In this document: one piece after another, positions 41,637-49,420 of the stretch
How positions within the stretch are numbered: position 1 is the stretch's first letter
Layout of the letters: every line of letters begins with the position of its first letter
Program-made: the position numbers and the translations under genes
Assembly (NCBI RefSeq): GCF_013403875.1
Contig: NZ_JACBNX010000016.1
Span: 124,001 to 188,000 of the forward strand
Reading direction: 5' to 3'
Length of the DNA: 64,000 nt
Source: Burkholderia guangdongensis
GTDB taxonomy: Bacteria; Pseudomonadota; Gammaproteobacteria; Burkholderiales; Burkholderiaceae
The notes under the pieces: model-generated
Seen by the model: only the letters and a program-made list of their open reading frames with translations
What the model was told of the DNA's origin: nothing
The model's database searches: none

Positions 41637-42815
41637 ATGAAGAAAGCTTCATCGCTGAAGAACAAAATCGCCATCGTCGGTGTCGGCGAATCCGAAATCG
41701 GTCGAGTACCGCACATGACCGGACTCGGTCTGAACGCTCAGGCGGCAAAGCGCGCGCTCGATGACGCGGGTCTCCAACTGTCGGACATTGACGGCGTACT
41801 GACCGCCTATTCGTTCACCGAGCCTTACTTCATGCTCGGCTCGGTGCTTTGCGAATATTTGGGAATCAAGCCTCGATTCAACGCGTCGCTGGTGACGGGC
41901 GGGGCGAGTCCGGCCGTGATGCTCAAGCATGCGGCAGAAGCGATCGCATCGGGGCAGGCTGAAACCATCCTGATCTGCGCCGGGGAAAATCGCGCGACCG
42001 GTCTCACGCGCGACGCAGCGGTCGCATCGCTGATGGCGGTGGGGCATCCCTATTTCGAGCAACCCTACGGGACGTCCATTCCCGGGTTCTATGCGATGAT
42101 CGCGCAGCGGTACATGCATGAGTTGGGCACCACGCGCGAGCAGTTGGCACACGTTGCGGTGAACACCCGCCAGCATGCGCTGCTGCATCCGAACGCCCAC
42201 ATGAAAGCGCCGCTGACGATCGAGCAGGTATTGACGGCCAAGCCGATTGCGGATCCGCTCGGGATGCTCGACTGCTGCCTGATTTCGGACGCGGGCGGCG
42301 CGTTCATCGTCACGTCGGCGGAACGTGCAGCCGATTTGAAGGCTACGCCGATCTACCTGCAAGGGATCGGTGAATATCACACTCACGAGCATCTGATGTG
42401 CGCGCCGAGTCTGACCGAGTTCGGCGCCACGGAATCGGGACGCATTGCGTACGAAATGGCGGGCCTCGGCCCCGGCGATATCGACGTTGCCGAGCTGTAC
42501 GACTGCTTCACGATCGTCCCCATCATCGAAATGGAAGAGCTCGGCCTGTGCAAACGCGGTGAGGGCGGCGCCTTCTTTGCCGAAGGGCATGCGCGTATCG
42601 GTGGACAACTGCCGATCAATACGCACGGCGGCATGCTCTCTCACGCTCACGCTGGCGCGGCGGGCGGTCTTTTCGCCATCGTGGAGGCGGTGCGCCAATT
42701 GCGGGGCGGTCTCGGGGCGCGCCAGGTCGAAGGTGCGGAAGTCGCGCTGGTGCACAACGAAGGTGGGATACTCTCATCCCATTGCACCGTCATTCTCGCG
42801 AACGCAATGGGTTGA
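41637..42815 (+). CDS. Thiolase-like protein lacking the nucleophilic Cys (SCP2/Ltp2-type, probable aldolase)
   Basis: 392 residues with the thiolase fold of the SCP2/lipid-transfer group (KIAIVGVGESEIGR, LTAYSFTEPYF, GGMLSHAHAGAAGGLFAIVEAV). At the nucleophile position the sequence is VTGGASPAV: glycine (about residue 89) replaces the Cys that thiolases require. Tyr288 in AELYDCFTIVP and His336 in the C-terminal loop are kept, as in aldolases of the Ltp2 group. With DUF35 it should catalyse retro-aldol cleavage of a 3-hydroxyacyl-CoA to an aldehyde or ketone plus a shorter acyl-CoA. Claisen thiolysis is unlikely. Confidence 0.85.
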   Translation: MKKASSLKNKIAIVGVGESEIGRVPHMTGLGLNAQAAKRALDDAGLQLSDIDGVLTAYSFTEPYFMLGSVLCEYLGIKPRFNASLVTGGASPAVMLKHAAEAIASGQAETILICAGENRATGLTRDAAVASLMAVGHPYFEQPYGTSIPGFYAMIAQRYMHELGTTREQLAHVAVNTRQHALLHPNAHMKAPLTIEQVLTAKPIADPLGMLDCCLISDAGGAFIVTSAERAADLKATPIYLQGIGEYHTHEHLMCAPSLTEFGATESGRIAYEMAGLGPGDIDVAELYDCFTIVPIIEMEELGLCKRGEGGAFFAEGHARIGGQLPINTHGGMLSHAHAGAAGGLFAIVEAVRQLRGGLGARQVEGAEVALVHNEGGILSSHCTVILANAMG

Positions 42816-42943
42816 CGTCCTCCGCGGTTTCCGAACAACCCGATCCTATATCGCGATCGCGTGCCCGAGAGAGAGCGTGGTGGTACTCCCGGGCACCCGA
42901 TCGATCGTCGTTACAGCGGTTGCATTGCGCTCAAAACGACAGC

Positions 42944-43495
42944 TTACGTCTGTGCGTTGGGGGCGTGGGACGATCTGGCAGCAGTCAGCGTGTAGCTTCC
43001 GGGGTTGACCTGCCATGCATGCGCATCCGAATTACATGTCACGAAGCGTCTGGCCGGAACTGCGACGCTGATCTGCCGAGCCTGCCCAAGCTGCAGCATC
43101 ACCTTCGTCCATCCGACGAGCCGTTGCGACGGCTCGCCGAGACCGGCCGGAAGCGACGCATAGATTTGCGCGACTTCAGCGTCAGTGCGAGCGTCGGAAT
43201 TCGTGACGGTAAGCTCGACGGTCACGTTGTCGGCGCCGTCGCGCTGGGCGGTCATCCCTGAGTAGGCAAACGTCGTGTACGGCAACCCGAAGCGGAACGG
43301 AAACAACGGCCGGACGTTCTTGGCGTCGTACCAGCGATAGCCAAGAAGCAAGCCTTCGCCATAACTGACGTTCAGGTTGTTTGGATCGATTGACGACTGC
43401 GGGAGATCCGCGTCCTGCTGCGCAAACGTGATCGGCAGCTTGCCTGACGGGTTCGCATTGCCAAACAGCACGTCGGCAATGGCCTGACCGCCCGC
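42944..43495 (-). pseudogene. Glycoside hydrolase family 3 C-terminal fragment
   Basis: The translated segment starts with AGGQAIADVLFGNANPSGKLPITFAQ, the conserved GH3 C-terminal domain, and continues through LLLGYRWYDAKNVRPLFPFRFGLPYTTFAYSG and a fibronectin III-like tail to an intact stop. The catalytic N-terminal domain and signal peptide of a beta-glucosidase (~500 residues) are absent, and sequence upstream of 43495 no longer matches. It cannot be an active glycosidase. It lies between the thiolase operon and the porin terminator and is presumably left from recombination. Confidence 0.8.
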
Positions 43496-43570
43496 TCTCG
43501 AACGGGTATCGGCGAGCGGTCGGTCATGAGTGGCGGATAAACGCCCGTTCATGGAAGCGGCGAAGGAAAA

Positions 43571-43620
43571 ATGCAAAAAATTGCACGCGGCGCGGCTGCT
43601 TCGACGCGGCCGCGTGCAAT
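43571..43620 (-). terminator. Rho-independent terminator of the porin gene
   Basis: Perfect 12-bp stem (43580-43591 with 43609-43620), 17-nt loop, followed on the minus strand by T6. It begins 12 bp past the porin stop. Confidence 0.85.
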
Positions 43621-43631
43621 CCGGCACAAAG

Positions 43632-44810
43632 TTAGAACCGATGCCGCAGCGATGCGCGGATCAGGAATTGATGATTGTTCGACGAATCGCCAAGGTTGTC
43701 GATGTCGGCGACGGCGGGAGCGCCTGTCGACGACGTGCCGGACGCGCGCTGCCAGCCCACCGTTCCATAAATATCGGTTCGCTTGGAAAGCAAGTAGTCC
43801 GCCAAAATGGAAACTTGATTGTAGTGTTGGCCGCCTACTGTCGAGCCAGTTGCCGTATGCACCGCTCGACCATTCAGATAGTCATAGGCGACGCCGGCGA
43901 AAAAGGTGGGGGCGAATTGATACTGTGCGCCCACATCGAAATTGTTGAAACGCGCGGAGCTGCTCATGAATCCGGCGCCAAGTTGCCCGTATTGAACGTT
44001 CGAGTAGGATGCCGCGAGCGTCAATGCACCGATTTTGTAGTTGGCAGCGACGAGGGCGGTCTGATAGGCTTGCGCGCTCTTGTATCCCTTATTGAGCGAA
44101 AGAGCCAACGGTGAGGCACCGCTCACGTTATCGGTGAAGAAGCCGGATCCGGCGGTCGCCGCGGTCGGATTCTTGAAGTATTCGAAGCCGGCGCCGATCT
44201 GGAGCGGACCGTATTGATAGGACGTTCCCAAAGAATACCCACTGTTGGCGGTGAAATTCCCCGCAACGCCGCCGATACTGTATTCACCGCCAAACTTCAG
44301 GCCGTTGAAATTCGGGCTCATATAACGAATGGTGTTGTTGACGCGCACTGTGTTCGCACCATTGTCGATGTCCCCCGGGTGGGTCGCGGCAGGGCCACCG
44401 ATCAAGGACGCCGCGGTCAGCGGTTCGGGGAAATAGTAGATCATGTCGTACTGGCGGCCGAGCGTGAGGCTGCCGAGGCGGTCACTGCTCAGACCGACGA
44501 AAGCCTGACGGCCAAACGCGGTGCCCCCTTGGCCGAACGCGCCGGTGTTCACGTTGACCCCGGATTCGAGCGTGAAGATCGCTTTGAGGCCACCGCCCAG
44601 GTCTTCACTGCCGGTCATCCCCCAACGGCTGCCAAAGACGCCGCTCAGCGAATCGAGAAAGACTCGCCTGCCGCCCTCGTTGTTGTTCTGAAACATGACA
44701 CCTTCGTCGATGACGCCGTACAGCGTGACGTTGCTTTGAGCGTGTGCTGCGGCTGAAAACGCGCCGACGAGGGAGGCGCAAAGAAGTTGTCGCTTGAATG
44801 TCTTGTTCAT
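43632..44810 (-). CDS. Outer-membrane porin (Porin_4/OmpC-like)
   Basis: 392 residues with a signal peptide MNKTFKRQLLCASLVGAFSAAAHA and mature start QSNVTLYGVIDEGVM, the standard beginning of Burkholderiales trimeric porins. It has SRWGMTGSEDLGGGLKAIFTLESG, FGRQAFVGLSSDRLGSLTLGRQYD, and the terminal beta-strand ending with aromatic Phe (RASLRHRF). It forms a general diffusion channel, here probably for the substrate acid. A sigma-54 promoter lies 436 bp upstream, giving a long leader. The longer frame to 45044 lacks a signal peptide at its start and is rejected. Confidence 0.93.
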   Translation of the reverse strand: MNKTFKRQLLCASLVGAFSAAAHAQSNVTLYGVIDEGVMFQNNNEGGRRVFLDSLSGVFGSRWGMTGSEDLGGGLKAIFTLESGVNVNTGAFGQGGTAFGRQAFVGLSSDRLGSLTLGRQYDMIYYFPEPLTAASLIGGPAATHPGDIDNGANTVRVNNTIRYMSPNFNGLKFGGEYSIGGVAGNFTANSGYSLGTSYQYGPLQIGAGFEYFKNPTAATAGSGFFTDNVSGASPLALSLNKGYKSAQAYQTALVAANYKIGALTLAASYSNVQYGQLGAGFMSSSARFNNFDVGAQYQFAPTFFAGVAYDYLNGRAVHTATGSTVGGQHYNQVSILADYLLSKRTDIYGTVGWQRASGTSSTGAPAVADIDNLGDSSNNHQFLIRASLRHRF

Positions 44811-45245
44811 AGTTCGGTATACGAAATAATCGTGTGAATATTTGGAATCGATGAGCCGGTAATTGCTGCGGTAAAGCTCGGGTGCGATACCTACCCCTGA
44901 GAACCGGCGAATCCGTTGAATGCTGAAGGAACATCTGCGAGCACGAACTATCTGCGTGTGCGCGTCGCGACGTCTGAATGGCGCGAAATTGAATTGAAAT
45001 GCTCCGGCGAACTTCTCCTTCTGGTTGCGGACAACGCGCAGCAAACGCGCACGTCGTATCAGTTGCGGTACGTTCGGATGGGAATGATCGGGTTCGAGCG
45101 GTGAGGGCTCGCAATGTGTCGATACGGATCGACGTACGATTTACGCGGGAGGGCTGATCGTCACGGTTGTCTCCAATGGATGAGTTCTTGTATTTGCTGA
45201 TGTCGCCGAACGCTTCGGTCAAGCGTGTCGGCTGTTATGGATAAC

Positions 45246-45260
45246 GCAACGTCCGTGCCA
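45246..45260 (-). promoter_or_regulatory. Sigma-54 promoter upstream of the porin
   Basis: Minus-strand TGGCACGGACGTTGC matches the consensus fully. The distance to the porin ATG is unusually long (~436 bp). Confidence 0.65.
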
Positions 45261-45362
45261 GCGAGACAGCAGCGTGTCAGGGTGGTGCCAGGATCTCGAG
45301 TGCCCGTCGCAACGAAGAACAGTGCGCTGTTCCGTTGTTCGCCCGTGTCATCGTGTCTGCGC

Positions 45363-45381
45363 GTGTTTTTGATTCCGACAA
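45363..45381. promoter_or_regulatory. Weak enhancer-like dyad GTGTT-N9-GACAA
   Basis: Seven of the eight core half-site bases (TGTC...GACA) match; centred 114 bp upstream of the -24 element at 45258. Confidence 0.4.
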
Positions 45382-45444
45382 CGGTGTACTCGAAGAAAAC
45401 AGGTAGACGATCTCGTGTGCGTGACGCGGGGGCGTCGGTAGAGA

Positions 45445-45460
45445 TGCATCATCTGATGCA
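45445..45460. promoter_or_regulatory. 16-bp inverted repeat TGCATCA-TC-TGATGCA
   Basis: Perfect 7-bp arms with a 2-bp centre, between the SDR stop and the porin sigma-54 promoter. It has no T run, so a protein-binding site is more likely than a terminator. Confidence 0.35.
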
Positions 45461-45574
45461 CGATGCTCTGCGGAAATGAGGGCGTTGCCAGGAAGAGCGG
45501 CGCATGGATGGGATTCTTGTATCTCTCGGCAAGGCCGCGCGCTTACCGCGCGACCTTACGCGGCTGCCCAGCCG

Positions 45575-46318
45575 TTAGTGCGCGATTCCTTGGCCGCCGT
45601 CGACGTAGATCGTTTCTCCGGTCAAGAACGCTGCGCCCTGCGTAAAGAGCGTCGCGACAAGTGCACCGACTTCTTCAGCGCTTCCTGGACGGCCACGCGG
45701 AATCCGTTTTTCGAGATACGCGGCCAGCGGACCTTCAGTGATCATGTCTGCGTTCAGATCCGTCTGGATGTAGCCGGGGGCAACGTTGATGACACGGATT
45801 CCTTTGCCAGCCCACTCGACGGCCAGACAGCGCGTGATGGCGCCGACGGCTGCCTTGCTCGCGCAGTACGCCAGGTTGCGTTTGACGCCGAGCTTGTCGA
45901 AGAAGGAGCCGATATTGACGATCAGTGTGTTACCCGCCGATACGAGGTGGGGGTAGGCGGCCTGACACGCAGAGACGACGGACGTCGCGTTCATGTCCAT
46001 CACCTGATGCCACTGATCGAGGGGAAGCTCTGCCGACAGTGCGTCGATGTGGAATCCCGCGTTGTTGACCAGGCCAACGATTCGCCATCCTTCTTTGACG
46101 AGGTCGCTCAGTACTGCCTTGAGATCGTCCGGACGCGTGACGTCCGCGGTGCGCGGCAGCCAACGCGCGGACACGTCCGGATGGGCGTCGGGAAAAGACG
46201 GCAGGGCGCCCGAGCGCGACAGACACGCCACATGGTGGCCTTGCTCGGCGAGGGCGAGCGAGATTGCGGCGCCAATCCCGCGGCTCGCGCCTGTTACGAC
46301 TATGCAATCACGGGTCAT
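45575..46318 (-). CDS. Short-chain dehydrogenase/reductase (candidate BadH-like hydroxyacyl-CoA dehydrogenase)
   Basis: 247-residue classical SDR: TGASRGIG cofactor loop, NNAG in LVNNAGFHID, catalytic Tyr and Lys in YCASKAA, NVAPGYIQTDL and a GETIYVDGG end. The start at 46318 has GGAG upstream. It is the last gene of the operon BadI-type crotonase, CoA ligase, SDR. In cyclohexanecarboxylate degradation an SDR (BadH) oxidises the 2-hydroxy ring-CoA just before BadI opens the ring. The neighbour set matches that order, but the SDR itself is generic and a FabG-like role is possible. Confidence 0.88.
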   Translation of the reverse strand: MTRDCIVVTGASRGIGAAISLALAEQGHHVACLSRSGALPSFPDAHPDVSARWLPRTADVTRPDDLKAVLSDLVKEGWRIVGLVNNAGFHIDALSAELPLDQWHQVMDMNATSVVSACQAAYPHLVSAGNTLIVNIGSFFDKLGVKRNLAYCASKAAVGAITRCLAVEWAGKGIRVINVAPGYIQTDLNADMITEGPLAAYLEKRIPRGRPGSAEEVGALVATLFTQGAAFLTGETIYVDGGQGIAH

Positions 46319-46441
46319 TGAGATTACTCCAGGGAAACGGTTGCGGTGCTCGAGGGCGCGCCGACAGTCGCGCGGGACCATAGGCGAGCTGGTCGACTTT
46401 CTGCCCTCGGAACATCTGCAGAATTGCGGATTGGAAATATG

Positions 46442-48112
46442 TCAGGCGGCGCGAAACCGTACAGGAGCCGGCTCGATGCGGCCATCCCGTACCCACTGGA
46501 CCAACTCGCGTTTCAGGATCTTGCCGCTGGGTGTCAGTGGAAACTCCAGTAGCACGATGAAATACTCGGGCATGTCGAACTTCGACAAACCTTCCCGAGC
46601 CAGATGCGCAAGCAATTCTTCGGCGGCGGGCGGAGCACCGTCTCCGATAATCGCGAGGCAGACCTTTTCCCCGAGGCGCTCATCCGGCACGCCGAATGCT
46701 GCTGCCTTTTTAACGCCCGGGTGACGATGAGCAAACTCTTCTATATGCGATGGATGAATGTTGTGCCCGCCGCGGATGATGAGATCCTTTTTGCGCCCGA
46801 CGATCTCGAGATTGCCGGCACTGTCGAATCGGCCCAGGTCACCGCTCATGAACCAACCGCTGCTGTTGAACGACGATTCGGTTGCCGACTGATTATTGAA
46901 GTAGCCGAGCATCAGCACGCCGCCGCGGCCACCGATTTCGCCGACTTCGCCGGGAGCCGCTTCTAGGTCGGGATGATCGGGTTGCCAGAGGCGTACTTCG
47001 TATCCGTCGCATGCCTTCCCGCATGTCGCGGTAATGACCTCCACCGAATCGGCAGGTTTGGTGTATTGATGCGAGCCGTTTTCGGTCATGCCGTAAACGT
47101 TCTGCGGCGTTGCGCCAAGAGAAAGCAGCTTGCGCGCGGTCTCGCTCGGAATCAGGCTGCCAGCCATATAGAAGACCTTGACGGAGCCGAGACGGGTGAC
47201 GCCGCGTCGGTCGATTTCCTGCAGCAGGTCGATCGCGTGCGTGGGGACGCCCATCACGTAAGTGGCTTCGGTCGATACGATCCAGTCTAGTGGAGCAATC
47301 CCGGCAGTCGGATCGTAAATGACCAGTTCGCAGCCCGCTACGAGAGCCTGTTCGAACGCGACCGTGCCGACGTGATGACTCAGCGGACTCAGCGTGAGCA
47401 GCACGGTATCGCTGGTTTGCTTCCAGTCAGACACCAGTGCACGGCCATTCGCGAGCAGCGTATTGTCGCTGTGCATCACGCCTTTCGGGGTGCCGGTCGT
47501 ACCGCTCGTGAATGCCAGATAGACGACCTGATCGGGATTCTGGCTGGGCGGCGGAAGCGGAATCTGCGGCACGCGTCCGGGAATCGGTAACGGGTGCGAT
47601 CCGGGCGGCGTGCCCGGATCGGTCGCATTCAACGAAGGCAACGCATAGACCCGCTTCATGTGATTCAGTGCGCTGGCGCCCGAGAACACATCGGCCCGGT
47701 CGGCATCCGCGCCCCAGCCGGGCTGGGCAAACAACGCCCGGCATTCGATGCGACCGAGCATCGCCAGAATCTCGGCAACGGTGTAGTTCTGATGCAACGA
47801 AGGGTTGCAGACGTATCCGTTGCGCGAGCACGCGAGCAGAATGACCGCCATTTCGACGCGGTTCGGAAGCCACACGGACACCCGATCACCGCTGCGCAGC
47901 CCTCTGTCGTGGAGATCGGCGGCGACGGCGTCAGCCCATGCGACGAGCGCGCTCCAGGTCAGGCGTCTCGTGCTGTCGCGCACAGCGAAGGCGGCGCCCC
48001 GCTCGGTGGCGTGACGGCTCGCGAGCGAGTACAGCGTGTCGGTTTGCCAGATCCCGGTCAGATAGTGTTTCCGGGCCGTTGCCGGATCATGCAAGGTAAG
48101 GAGATGCGACAT
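46442..48112 (-). CDS. AMP-forming acyl-CoA synthetase (AliA-like CoA ligase)
   Basis: 556 residues of the ANL superfamily. A3 loop FTSGTTGTPKGVMHSD, A5 NVYGMTENGSHQ, A7 SGDLGRFDSAGNLEIVGRKKDLIIRGG and A10 LTPSGKILKREL with the catalytic Lys are all intact. It activates a carboxylic acid with ATP and CoA. Length and context (between a BadI-type crotonase and an SDR) are those of cyclohexanecarboxylate-CoA ligase. The acid-binding pocket cannot be read by eye, so the substrate stays inferred. Confidence 0.92.
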   Translation of the reverse strand: MSHLLTLHDPATARKHYLTGIWQTDTLYSLASRHATERGAAFAVRDSTRRLTWSALVAWADAVAADLHDRGLRSGDRVSVWLPNRVEMAVILLACSRNGYVCNPSLHQNYTVAEILAMLGRIECRALFAQPGWGADADRADVFSGASALNHMKRVYALPSLNATDPGTPPGSHPLPIPGRVPQIPLPPPSQNPDQVVYLAFTSGTTGTPKGVMHSDNTLLANGRALVSDWKQTSDTVLLTLSPLSHHVGTVAFEQALVAGCELVIYDPTAGIAPLDWIVSTEATYVMGVPTHAIDLLQEIDRRGVTRLGSVKVFYMAGSLIPSETARKLLSLGATPQNVYGMTENGSHQYTKPADSVEVITATCGKACDGYEVRLWQPDHPDLEAAPGEVGEIGGRGGVLMLGYFNNQSATESSFNSSGWFMSGDLGRFDSAGNLEIVGRKKDLIIRGGHNIHPSHIEEFAHRHPGVKKAAAFGVPDERLGEKVCLAIIGDGAPPAAEELLAHLAREGLSKFDMPEYFIVLLEFPLTPSGKILKRELVQWVRDGRIEPAPVRFRAA

Positions 48113-48139
48113 GGTCGGGAACTCCAGGAGTCGTGCGCT

Positions 48140-48919
48140 TTAGTGGCCGAATTGCGTTGCGTCCGGCGCCCGGCGATTGGCGAATGCGTCGGCCAGCTCC
48201 GCGTGTTCGTCGGAGTCGAGGTATCCGCGCAGCAGCAGGTCGTGCGCCATGCGCGACAGACCCGACACGCCACCGTGGCGCGCATTGAATGCGGCCTTGA
48301 TTGACGCGAGCGCGAACGCGCCGCGGTCGGCAATTTCGAGTGCCAACTTGCGCGTCGCCTCCTGGAGTTCTGCGTCGGGAACCACGTGATTGATGAGCCC
48401 CCATTCGAGCGCTTCTCGTGCGGTCAACTTGGGATTGCGATACCACATTTCTTTTGCCCGCTTTTTCCCGACGAGATCCTCGAGATACCAGGTGCCGTAA
48501 CCGCCATCGAAGCTGCCGACCATGGGGCCGACTTGCCGAAACACCGCGCTTTCCTTTGCGATGGTGATATCGCACACGACCTGCAGCACGTTGCCCCCGC
48601 CTACGGCGAAGCCGTTGACCGACGCGATTACCGGTTTCTGCAGTCGGTCGATGCTCTCGTACATTTCCAGCGTCGGCAGAACACCTGCATACAGCAGCGA
48701 GTCTTCCATGCCTTCCTTGCGGCCTCCGGTACAGAAGAATTTGTCGCCGGCACCGGTAATCACGATGACGCGAGTGCGCGTCTCCCGACGGATTTCGTTG
48801 ATGCAATCGCGGATCTCGTGGCACATGCGCGGCGTGAACATGTTGCCGTCTTGCGGGCGATTGAGCGTGATGGTGCCGATCGGGCCGTCTTCCTGATAAA
48901 TGATTTCTTCGAATTGCAT
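48140..48919 (-). CDS. BadI/MenB-type crotonase (candidate ring-cleaving 2-ketocycloalkane-carboxyl-CoA hydrolase)
   Basis: 259 residues. It begins MQFEEIIYQEDGPIGTITLNRP and contains VGGGNVLQVVCDITIAKESAVFRQVGPMVGSFDGGYGTWYLEDLVGKKRAKEMWY. The GGGNVL, QVGP and GS(F/V)D-GYGT motifs (Asp138) are those of MenB and BadI, not of hydratases, and the hydratase glutamates are absent. MenB closes a ring in menaquinone synthesis, BadI opens a 2-keto ring-CoA. No other men gene is near, and the CoA ligase and SDR next to it favour ring opening. It is the first gene of its operon, behind a consensus sigma-54 promoter. Confidence 0.85.
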   Translation of the reverse strand: MQFEEIIYQEDGPIGTITLNRPQDGNMFTPRMCHEIRDCINEIRRETRTRVIVITGAGDKFFCTGGRKEGMEDSLLYAGVLPTLEMYESIDRLQKPVIASVNGFAVGGGNVLQVVCDITIAKESAVFRQVGPMVGSFDGGYGTWYLEDLVGKKRAKEMWYRNPKLTAREALEWGLINHVVPDAELQEATRKLALEIADRGAFALASIKAAFNARHGGVSGLSRMAHDLLLRGYLDSDEHAELADAFANRRAPDATQFGH

Positions 48920-49065
48920 GAACTGTCCTTTCAGATGGATGCGCTGTGCGCGAAGTTGAAGAATTCCGGACGATTGCGATCGACCGGAACAACACAACCG
49001 GAACCTGGTGGTCGGCCCGTCGGCAGCCGGCGCACCATTGCGAATGTCGTCACAGTGCTTGTTCT

Positions 49066-49080
49066 GCAAGCTTCGTGCCA
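49066..49080 (-). promoter_or_regulatory. Sigma-54 promoter for BadI-type crotonase operon
   Basis: Minus-strand TGGCACGAAGCTTGC, preceded by T and followed by A, is the textbook consensus. It lies 147 bp before the start at 48919. Confidence 0.75.
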
Positions 49081-49152
49081 AATTGAGGAGTGGCGGTCGA
49101 TCATGCTGCAGCCGCAGGACGCGGCATCCGGACACGACGGGAACGCCGGCGT

Positions 49153-49171
49153 ATGTGCGCGGCGACGACAG
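49153..49171. promoter_or_regulatory. Enhancer-like dyad ATGTG-N9-GACAG
   Basis: One mismatch from TGTC-N9-GACA; centred 84 bp from the -24 element, the same distance as at the MaoC locus. Confidence 0.5.
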
Positions 49172-49302
49172 TGATTGACCGCACCCAGATGATTTCCGTG
49201 CAGACACCGCGTGCCACGATCTGTCGCAAAGTGCCGATTCCGGGTGTGCTGACGTACCGGGACGAGTTGGCGTCGTGGCGGTATCGAGCGGCGACCGCGG
49301 AC

Positions 49303-49330
49303 AAAAAAAGAGCCCGCCTGGAGGGCGGGC
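49303..49330 (-). terminator. Rho-independent terminator after the 49421 crotonase gene
   Basis: A 7-bp stem GCCCGCC/GGCGGGC with a 5-nt loop is followed on the minus strand by CTC and T7. It separates this gene from the BadI-type operon downstream. Confidence 0.85.
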
Positions 49331-49420
49331 GAAAATCGCGGCAACAGCGTCGGCGCGCAAGCGCCGACATCGGAGCCGCGCGTCGGCCGGATGGCCGCAT
49401 CGGGAGCGACTTGCAGCGAC

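Larger units (their letters stand above)
44811..45574. other. Long non-coding region upstream of the porin
   Basis: 764 bp. It contains the porin leader, a consensus sigma-54 promoter on the minus strand (45246-45260), a weak enhancer-like dyad (45363-45381) and a 16-bp inverted repeat (45445-45460). Open frames here have no ribosome site or recognisable protein. A regulatory RNA in the 430-nt leader cannot be excluded. Confidence 0.55.
48920..49420. other. Regulatory region between crotonase genes
   Basis: 501 bp on the minus-strand side. It contains the terminator of the 49421 gene, an enhancer-like dyad and the sigma-54 promoter of the BadI-type operon. No gene is supported. Confidence 0.6.

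Noticed and set aside
44605..45222. A 205-codon minus-strand frame starting just after the porin sigma-54 promoter
   Set aside because: It overlaps the porin signal peptide in another frame, starts at a TTG without ribosome site and looks non-coding.
48140..48919. Menaquinone synthesis MenB
   Set aside because: The motifs are shared, but no other men gene is nearby and Burkholderia uses ubiquinone; a catabolic BadI-like role fits the operon better.
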